Made by a program: the position numbers and the translations under genes | Assembly (NCBI GenBank): GCA_030634785.1 | Contig: DAOWAC010000020.1 | Location: 1 to 9,945, forward strand | Length of the DNA: 9,945 nucleotides | Reading direction: 5' to 3' | From: Chloroflexota bacterium | GTDB taxonomy: Archaea; Iainarchaeota; Iainarchaeia; Iainarchaeales; GCA-2688035 | Notes under the pieces: generated by a model | The model's input: only the letters and a program-made list of their open reading frames with translations | What the model was told of the DNA's origin: nothing | Databases searched by the model: none | Shown here: positions 5,010 to 9,945 of the stretch, in pieces | How the letters are laid out: each line of letters begins with the position of its first letter | Numbering within the stretch: the stretch's first letter is position 1

Positions 5010-8000
5010 TTACCAATTGCTTTCAATCTTTTTTACAAGCTCTTCTTTTTGCTTTCCGTCTTTTTCTTTTTTGAATCTTACAAATAGAACAAGACCTGCA
5101 CAGGCTGCAATTGGAATGGCAAGGATTGGAAGGTTTAACCCAGTAGCCGTTGGAGGAAGTGAAAGCAATGCGGTCGCATTTTTTGATTCGGTAATTGATT
5201 CAAGATAGCTTCCGTTAAGCAAAAGCTTTTCGGCATTTTCAAGACGTTTCTTTGCATCAGGATTATCAGGATTAGTATTGAATATTTCTGCCGCACTATT
5301 AAATGAAACAACTGCATCTTCCTTGATTTGAGAAAAGGCATTTGAAAGGCGTGAAGAAATTTGTTCTGCTTCCAAAAGCTTTACATTAAGTTGTTCTGAA
5401 AATTGGCCTGATTTCTTTAAGGCATTATCAATATCACCTTCCACTACAAGCTGTTGAAAATCCTGCAATTGTTTTTTTCCAAAAAATGATTTAAGACTGT
5501 TAATATTAAGCCTTAGTTTGTCAAATTCTTCTCTCGTAATTGGAAGAATGTATTTTGAAGAAATTATTTCCTCATCCGAAATATTGGAAAAAATTGTGTC
5601 AAGTAAAACAAGAGTTTCATCAGCAGAAGATATAAAAAATTGAAGAGAATCGATTTTTTCAGAAATTTTTATTGTTTCAGCAATATCCTGAATTTGCTGA
5701 ACACTATTAGAAGAAGGAATGGAAACAGGAAAAAGGGTATTTGTGTCAATTGTTTGCAGGATATTAATTTGTTCCGGCACAAAAGAATTTTCTACACTCT
5801 TTGAAAAGCACAGTATTGTTTTGCCTTGCGGCAGACCGTTGAGATCAAGAGAAATTGTTTTCCCATCCGTTTTAAAGGAAAGAATGTTTGGGCTAAAGGC
5901 AATAATTGTTTCCGAATTTTTGTCAAAGGGAATGTGCATTGTTAAAGGACCTTTTGTTGCGTAAGGAAAGGTATTGTCAAGTTCTATTTCAATAGACTTA
6001 TCTGTTTCAATTATTGAAGCATTTTCTTCCACAAAAGAATGGATTGCGACAGTGAGAGTTTCTTCAAGCAAAGAGATGAATTCTGAAAGGCTTTGCCCAA
6101 GATCTGGAAGCAGTGGAAGGGCTTTTTCAAAAATTAGTTTTTGGTTTGAAAAAAAGTCTTCAAAATAGGCTTTTTGCGAGTCGATGTTTTTCATTTTTGT
6201 TTTGGAAACAAGGTCTTTTGATTCTGCAATTTCTATTGCTAAAAGCATTTGTTTTGCTTGAGAAAATTGTTCTTCTATTTTGGTTATTGAGGATTGGTTT
6301 TGGAGAAATTCTCGCAAATCTGTTTCAAGCGAGGTGCAGATTCTTTTAACTGATTCAATGTCAGTATAAGGCTGTTCAATGTTTTTTAGGTTAAGAAATC
6401 TTAGGGTAAAATCGTCAAAAGAAATTCCACTTGATTTACTGCTTTCAAGGCTTTTGTTAAGAAAAGAAAGACAGTCTTCAAGCTCTGTTTCTTCAAGCAA
6501 TTGATATTCTTCAAAGTTTTGTAATGCAAGAGAAAACCTTGAAAATTCGTTAACCATTTCATTGCATTGGAACAGTTTTTGTTCTTGGTCTTTTGCCTGT
6601 TTAAACAAAGCAAGTTTGAATTTGGCTCTTGCTTTTAGGTCAGAAGCTGTTGAAATATAATCAAGTGGCAGGGAAGCCTGTTCAAGCTCTTGTTTAATAA
6701 AATCGGCTCTTTCATTGCAAAGCACCAGTAATCCTCCAAGAACTTCATTTTTTAGGTATTCAGAATTTTCTTTAAGGAAAGCAATCTCTGCATTCAATTC
6801 CTTTAATGATTCTGCCTTTTTGCCAAGGCTTAGATTGTTTAAGGAATCCTGCTGTTGAAGCAGGACAAGTTTTTGTTTTAATTCAGAGAGCTTTGCATTG
6901 GACTTTTTCCTTAACTCTCCAAAGTCTCTGATACTGTATTTTTGTGAAGAAACAGTACTTTTCTGGTCAAGACCAGAGTAAAGTTTTTGAAAAAATTCAC
7001 TGTCAAAACCTGCATAATTTTCTGAAAGAAGTGAATTAATGCCGGCCTCTGCTTCCTTAATACCTTGTATTGCACTTACTTCAAGTTCTGCATTCCTTTG
7101 GATTAGTTGCTTTCGGTGCAGTGCATTTTGTTCAATTAGGTCTGAAAATTTTGTAAGACAAGTGTTTCCTGTGCCCATAAAATTGTTGTAAATTTGCAAA
7201 AACTGGAATGCTGGAATCTTTTCAAGGTTGGAAATAGCATTTTCTTTAGTAAAAAGGTTTGCAAGATAGGAAACAAAGTTTGGAAGCAGTGGGTCAATAA
7301 AAGGAATTTTGAATTCAGTGTTAAGGTATTTTGCAAGATATGAAGAAGGCTGGTTTAGAATGGAAAAAATGTTTGATTCGCTTACAATGCTTTGATCAAA
7401 ACCTGTTGAGGAAGTAAGGAATGTAAAGCTTTCTGTTTGGCGCAGGTAAAAACAGGAATAGCTTTCATTGCTTTGGCAGGTTTTGGGATTTGAAAGCTGG
7501 CTTAGGTTTAATGAAAGCAGTGCTAAATCGTTAAACAGGGGTTCTTCTTTTGCAAGCCTTATTTCTTCTTGTTTAAGGTCTTCAAATTCCAGTAAAAGAA
7601 TTGCAAAACTTTCCTTGTTTGCTAAATTGCTGAATTCAAAAGCCTTTGATATATTATGAGTTAATTCATTCAATTGGAAAATAAGTCCAGTAATGTTTTT
7701 GTTAGTATTGCAAATGTTATGAATTTCCGAAATGTTTTTTCTTGCCTTGTTGAAATAAAGCCAGCTTAGAGAAGCATTATTTTTGTAAGTATAAAGCCTG
7801 CTTCTAACTTCGCTACTGAAAACACTTTGGTCAAATGAAAAAAATTCTGATTCAATCTTGGAAAAGCATTCCTTTTCATTACTGCATTCAGGTACAAAAG
7901 CATAGCTTTTTTCAGTTAAATCAAGGCAGTAAAACCTCTGCTCAGGACTTAAAGAATCAACACAGCCACTTAAAGCAAGCAAAAGAGAAATTGCAAGCAA

Positions 8001-8024
8001 TGGCAACATTATTTGCTTTGGCAT
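5010..8024 (-). CDS. Large coiled-coil lipoprotein with a C-terminal membrane segment
   Basis: A 1004-residue protein, not assigned to a named family. It begins MPKQIMLPLLAISLLLALSGC: a lipoprotein signal peptide with lipobox LSGC, Cys21 being the likely lipidated residue. The body is mostly helical and coiled-coil, rich in Leu, Glu, Lys and Ser (for example around LRKKSNAKLSELKQKL). It is interrupted by a beta-rich domain at about residues 670-740 (IEIELDNTFPYATKGPLTM ... TILCFSKSV). A hydrophobic helix at about 961-980 is followed by a strongly basic tail (RFKKEKDGKQKEELVKK). The frame stays open upstream to 8312. I start at the ATG at 8024 because the signal peptide begins there, a TATA box lies 24 bases upstream, and the extension would cover the divergent gene. 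It probably forms a long external stalk or loop. Its partner is unknown, though the next minus-strand gene also encodes a surface protein. Confidence 0.75.
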   Translation of the reverse strand: MPKQIMLPLLAISLLLALSGCVDSLSPEQRFYCLDLTEKSYAFVPECSNEKECFSKIESEFFSFDQSVFSSEVRSRLYTYKNNASLSWLYFNKARKNISEIHNICNTNKNITGLIFQLNELTHNISKAFEFSNLANKESFAILLLEFEDLKQEEIRLAKEEPLFNDLALLSLNLSQLSNPKTCQSNESYSCFYLRQTESFTFLTSSTGFDQSIVSESNIFSILNQPSSYLAKYLNTEFKIPFIDPLLPNFVSYLANLFTKENAISNLEKIPAFQFLQIYNNFMGTGNTCLTKFSDLIEQNALHRKQLIQRNAELEVSAIQGIKEAEAGINSLLSENYAGFDSEFFQKLYSGLDQKSTVSSQKYSIRDFGELRKKSNAKLSELKQKLVLLQQQDSLNNLSLGKKAESLKELNAEIAFLKENSEYLKNEVLGGLLVLCNERADFIKQELEQASLPLDYISTASDLKARAKFKLALFKQAKDQEQKLFQCNEMVNEFSRFSLALQNFEEYQLLEETELEDCLSFLNKSLESSKSSGISFDDFTLRFLNLKNIEQPYTDIESVKRICTSLETDLREFLQNQSSITKIEEQFSQAKQMLLAIEIAESKDLVSKTKMKNIDSQKAYFEDFFSNQKLIFEKALPLLPDLGQSLSEFISLLEETLTVAIHSFVEENASIIETDKSIEIELDNTFPYATKGPLTMHIPFDKNSETIIAFSPNILSFKTDGKTISLDLNGLPQGKTILCFSKSVENSFVPEQINILQTIDTNTLFPVSIPSSNSVQQIQDIAETIKISEKIDSLQFFISSADETLVLLDTIFSNISDEEIISSKYILPITREEFDKLRLNINSLKSFFGKKQLQDFQQLVVEGDIDNALKKSGQFSEQLNVKLLEAEQISSRLSNAFSQIKEDAVVSFNSAAEIFNTNPDNPDAKKRLENAEKLLLNGSYLESITESKNATALLSLPPTATGLNLPILAIPIAACAGLVLFVRFKKEKDGKQKEELVKKIESNW

Positions 8025-8048
8025 AAAAAAACCTGCTTTCTGCAAAGC

Positions 8049-8057
8049 TTTTAAATC
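8049..8057 (-). promoter_or_regulatory. TATA box for the coiled-coil lipoprotein gene
   Basis: The minus strand reads GATTTAAAA (8057-8049). The TTTAAAA core ends 24 bases before the ATG at 8024, and no ribosome-binding site precedes the start. This supports the 8024 start and a leaderless transcript. Confidence 0.5.
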
Positions 8058-8080
8058 AAGCAAAAAATTCGGCAAAAAAC

Positions 8081-8093
8081 GAAGTTTAAAAAA
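8081..8093 (+). promoter_or_regulatory. TATA box for the basic membrane protein / AMMECR1 unit
   Basis: GAAG then TTTAAAAAA (8085-8093) lies 21-25 bases upstream of the ATG at 8115, with no ribosome-binding site between. It is back-to-back with the minus-strand TATA box at 8049-8057, so two divergent, apparently leaderless promoters share about 90 bases. Confidence 0.45.
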
Positions 8094-8114
8094 AGATGGG
8101 CGAAATAAATTATT

Positions 8115-8963
8115 ATGGGATTTGCAAAGGGAAAAAAGAACAGGGCAAGCGTGAGCAAGAAATCCAGAGGCCCGAGACCGAGAAGGGCAGTTAAAGCCCT
8201 GAAAAGGCAGAACGTACTTTTTAAAATCGCCCAAGAAAATGGCGCAAAGATTGTAGGAGGGGGAGCAGTAGGACTCGCAGTCACAGGCGTTGCACTTGTA
8301 GCGAAAGGACATGCAGTACCAGGCATTGTGTTTACCGGAAGCAGCCTTGTTATAACATATTTCAAGAAACCTTTACAGTATGTTGGAGAAAAATCGTTTG
8401 AAAGATTCATAGCAGGTATTATTGGAAGGCCTGCGCTTGCAAAAAGGATTTCAAAGGGAAAAAAACGGCTGGAAACCAGAGCCATTATGACTGTGGCAAA
8501 CCTGCCTTTTATGACAAAAGGAGAGATGAAACAATTTTGCAGGCACAATAAGTTGATGGAAAGGAATCTGGTCAATTTTAAAGACTTCAGGTGCTTTTCC
8601 ACGAAAGAGTTGAAGGCATTCAGGTCTGAGAAAAACAGCGTAAAATCGAAAAAAATGTTTGAAGAGATACTGGAGCAAAAATCTGAGATAACAAGCATTG
8701 CAATTGAAGAACCGGAGCTTACATCGCTTGCCTTCAGGGAAATATTTAAAAGCATGGGAATTAATGGTACTTCAAGGAATTTGGCCAAAAGCCTTGTTGA
8801 AGGAATTATTATAAGGCATTCAAAAAAAGCCGAAGCAGATATTGTAGTTAACAATAAAAAAACAGGCGGAATAAAATCGATTAAGATTGTTTTTTTCAGT
8901 GAAAAGGACAGGCATTGGGGTATGCACAAAACGGTAGAGGATATAAAACCCGAAAAGAAATAA
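8115..8963 (+). CDS. Unrecognised basic protein with an N-terminal hydrophobic hairpin
   Basis: I do not recognise this 282-residue protein. Residues 1-33 are very rich in Lys and Arg (GKKNRASVSKKSRGPRPRR). Two hydrophobic stretches follow, about 44-63 (glycine- and alanine-rich, GGGAVGLAVTGVALVA) and 67-83, separated by KGHAVP, so a membrane hairpin is possible. The remaining 200 residues are soluble-looking, charged and helical, with conserved-looking stretches such as TKGEMKQFCRHNK and a beta-like end (EADIVVNNKKTGGIKSIKIVFF). The basic N-terminus could bind nucleic acid or ribosomes, or fix a cytoplasmic orientation. The start is supported by a TATA box 21-25 bases upstream. Codon use is richer in GC (AAG, AGG, GGC, GCC) than in AMMECR1, most clearly in the first 60 codons. 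A long open frame on the opposite strand (8929-8051) looks like a shadow. AMMECR1 starts two bases after this stop. Confidence 0.62.
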   Translation: MGFAKGKKNRASVSKKSRGPRPRRAVKALKRQNVLFKIAQENGAKIVGGGAVGLAVTGVALVAKGHAVPGIVFTGSSLVITYFKKPLQYVGEKSFERFIAGIIGRPALAKRISKGKKRLETRAIMTVANLPFMTKGEMKQFCRHNKLMERNLVNFKDFRCFSTKELKAFRSEKNSVKSKKMFEEILEQKSEITSIAIEEPELTSLAFREIFKSMGINGTSRNLAKSLVEGIIIRHSKKAEADIVVNNKKTGGIKSIKIVFFSEKDRHWGMHKTVEDIKPEKK

Positions 8964-8965
8964 AG

Positions 8966-9574
8966 ATGGTGCTTATGTCGGAAAAACTTTCATTAAAACA
9001 GGGAGAAAAACTTGTAAAGCTTGCAAGAAAAAGTGCAGAATATTCAATTGCTTCAGGAATTGGATTAGGGGAAACATGCGATGACAAAGAGCTATTGGAA
9101 GAAAGAGGAGTTTTTGTTACACTGCATTCTTATCCAGGAAAAGAACTCAGAGGATGCATTGGAATGCCTTATGCAGTAAAACCATTATGGGGAGCTGTTT
9201 TGGAAATGGGTGTTGAAGCATCAATCCACGACCCACGGTTTCCTCCAATGACAGGAAAAGAACTTGGAGAAACAATTGTTGAAGTAAGTGTTTTAACACA
9301 ACCGAAAGAAATCTTGTGCGAAAAGAAAAAGCTTCCAAAATTTGTAAAAATTGGAGAAGATGGATTAATTATTCAAAGAGGAAATCATACAGGATTGCTT
9401 TTGCCACAGGTTACAACAGAACAAAAGTGGGATGCTGAAGAATTCCTAAACCAATGCTGTGTTAAAGCAGGATTAATGGAAAACATGTGGCAGTCAAAGG
9501 AAACAAAAGTTTTCAAATTTCAGGCACAAATTTTTTCAGAAATTGAACCAAAAGGCGAAATTGAAGAATCCTAA
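8966..9574 (+). CDS. AMMECR1 domain protein
   Basis: A full-length AMMECR1 protein of 202 residues, close to the usual archaeal size. The family hallmark LRGCIG is at residues 61-66. It is followed by the PLWGAVLEMGVEASIHDPRFPP region (about 73-94) and the equally conserved LPQVTTEQKWDAEEFL block (146-161) ending in CVKAGL. The family is found across archaea, bacteria and eukaryotes. Its biochemical role is unsettled, though the invariant LRGCIG suggests an active or binding site, and many genomes place it near Memo or radical-SAM (AmmeMemoRadiSam) genes, none of which is visible here. I chose the ATG at 8966, two bases after the previous stop. ATG 8975 (MSEK) and ATG 8915, which overlaps the upstream gene by 49 bases, are alternatives. 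It is probably translated from the mRNA begun at 8115 and converges on a minus-strand gene 10 bases away. Confidence 0.92.
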   Translation: MVLMSEKLSLKQGEKLVKLARKSAEYSIASGIGLGETCDDKELLEERGVFVTLHSYPGKELRGCIGMPYAVKPLWGAVLEMGVEASIHDPRFPPMTGKELGETIVEVSVLTQPKEILCEKKKLPKFVKIGEDGLIIQRGNHTGLLLPQVTTEQKWDAEEFLNQCCVKAGLMENMWQSKETKVFKFQAQIFSEIEPKGEIEES

Positions 9575-9584
9575 ATCTGATAAA

Positions 9585-9866
9585 TTAGTCTACTCCAAGA
9601 CACTGATTTAATTGGAATTTACAAACCTGTAGGTCGCCGTCGCATTCAACAAAACGCTCGTCCAAAACATTCTTTTGAGTAATGCATCTTGCATACTTTT
9701 CTTCAACAGTTTCACCATACAATGGCTCTATTACAAAATGCTGAATTGCCATTCCAACAATAAGAATACTAAGAACCATAACTAAGACAAGAATCTGCTT
9801 TTTTGAAAAGCCCTTTCCCTTTTTCTTCTTCTCTCTCGTAGCATCTTCTTCATTATCATCAGACAT
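9585..9866 (-). CDS. Small single-pass membrane protein with a heptad cysteine ladder
   Basis: A 93-residue protein of no family I recognise. Residues 1-24 are charged and cytoplasmic in character (MSDDNEEDATREKKKKGKG). Residues about 25-46 form one hydrophobic helix (ILVLVMVLSILIVGMAI). The rest, about 50-93, is hydrophilic and helical. Positive charges before the helix predict N-inside, C-outside topology. The four cysteines are at 61, 75, 82 and 89, all separated by multiples of seven, so they would line one face of an external helix or coiled coil. The start is the ATG at 9866, with TATAAATA (9905-9898) 31 bases upstream, giving a leader of a few bases. The stop lies 10 bases from the convergent AMMECR1 stop, so 3' ends of the two mRNAs probably overlap. 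A single coherent frame with charge, membrane and helix segments supports a real gene. Confidence 0.68.
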   Translation of the reverse strand: MSDDNEEDATREKKKKGKGFSKKQILVLVMVLSILIVGMAIQHFVIEPLYGETVEEKYARCITQKNVLDERFVECDGDLQVCKFQLNQCLGVD

Positions 9867-9895
9867 AAAAAATCACAAAGAATAAATGCAATTTA

Positions 9896-9906
9896 AGTAT
9901 TTATAC
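9896..9906 (-). promoter_or_regulatory. TATA box for the small membrane protein gene
   Basis: The minus strand reads GTATAAATAC, with TATAAATA at 9905-9898. Normal spacing puts the transcription start near 9872, about six bases before the ATG at 9866. Confidence 0.5.
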
Positions 9907-9945
9907 TTTTGCTGTTATCTTTTTTGGATTCTTTTTCTTGGAGAG
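9901..9945 (-). CDS. Possible last codons of a minus-strand gene entering from the right
   Basis: One minus-strand frame reads LSKKKNPKKITAKV and stops with TAA at 9903-9901. A basic tail of this kind is common at protein C-termini. Another frame stops at 9895-9893 and is nearly as plausible, and the end overlaps the TATA box of the next gene. There is too little sequence to choose; recorded only so the edge is not read as empty. Confidence 0.2.
   Translation of the reverse strand, partial: LSKKKNPKKITAKV

Noticed and set aside
8025..8312. N-terminal extension of the coiled-coil lipoprotein to 8312.
   Set aside because: It would bury the lipoprotein signal peptide about 96 residues in and overlap the divergent gene and its promoter.
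8051..8929. 292-codon open frame on the minus strand opposite the basic protein gene.
   Set aside because: It reads as a low-complexity antisense shadow, has no coherent domain, and runs across the divergent promoter region; the plus frame has a TATA-supported start and a sensible AMMECR1 neighbour.

Overview
The window reads as AT-rich archaeal DNA. Supporting genes are the 3' end of an aCPSF1/FttA-type beta-CASP ribonuclease, an AK6/Fap7-type nucleotide kinase and a full AMMECR1 protein. TATA boxes also sit about 20-30 bases upstream of most first start codons, with no Shine-Dalgarno site, which suggests leaderless mRNAs. Surface proteins built from signal peptides, CARDB-like beta-sandwiches, GLUG repeats and CGDGxC-type cysteine modules are common in uncultured, DPANN-like archaea. 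That placement is an inference; no rRNA or other decisive marker is present.

Layout. 1-463 (+) is the C-terminal part of the aCPSF1/FttA nuclease. 464-952 is a long intergenic region with U-tracts, three ATACATAA motifs spaced exactly 61 bases apart, a 9-bp hairpin, a good TATA box, and a GC-richer block (about 708-870) that folds by eye around a perfect 10-bp stem. The block is probably a non-coding RNA; a 45-codon small ORF is the alternative. 953-2693 (+) is a likely two-gene unit: the AK6-like kinase and a membrane-anchored CARDB-like surface protein. 2731-8024 (-) holds two large surface proteins: a GLUG/Cys-rich mosaic (738 aa) and a coiled-coil lipoprotein with a C-terminal membrane segment (1004 aa). 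Each has its own TATA box, and a U8 tract separates them. A divergent promoter region (8025-8114) leads into 8115-9574 (+), an unrecognised basic protein with a hydrophobic hairpin followed 2 bases later by AMMECR1. 9585-9866 (-) is a small membrane protein whose four cysteines fall in exact heptad register. The right end may hold the last codons of another minus-strand gene.

How the genes relate. Four of the eight proteins appear exported or membrane-anchored with their bulk outside the cell, so the centre of the window looks like a cell-envelope locus. It is flanked by RNA-processing, nucleotide and housekeeping genes. No classical defence, CRISPR or mobile-element system is visible. The points most worth following up are the candidate RNA with its periodic upstream region, the cysteine-ladder protein, and the doubly anchored coiled-coil protein.
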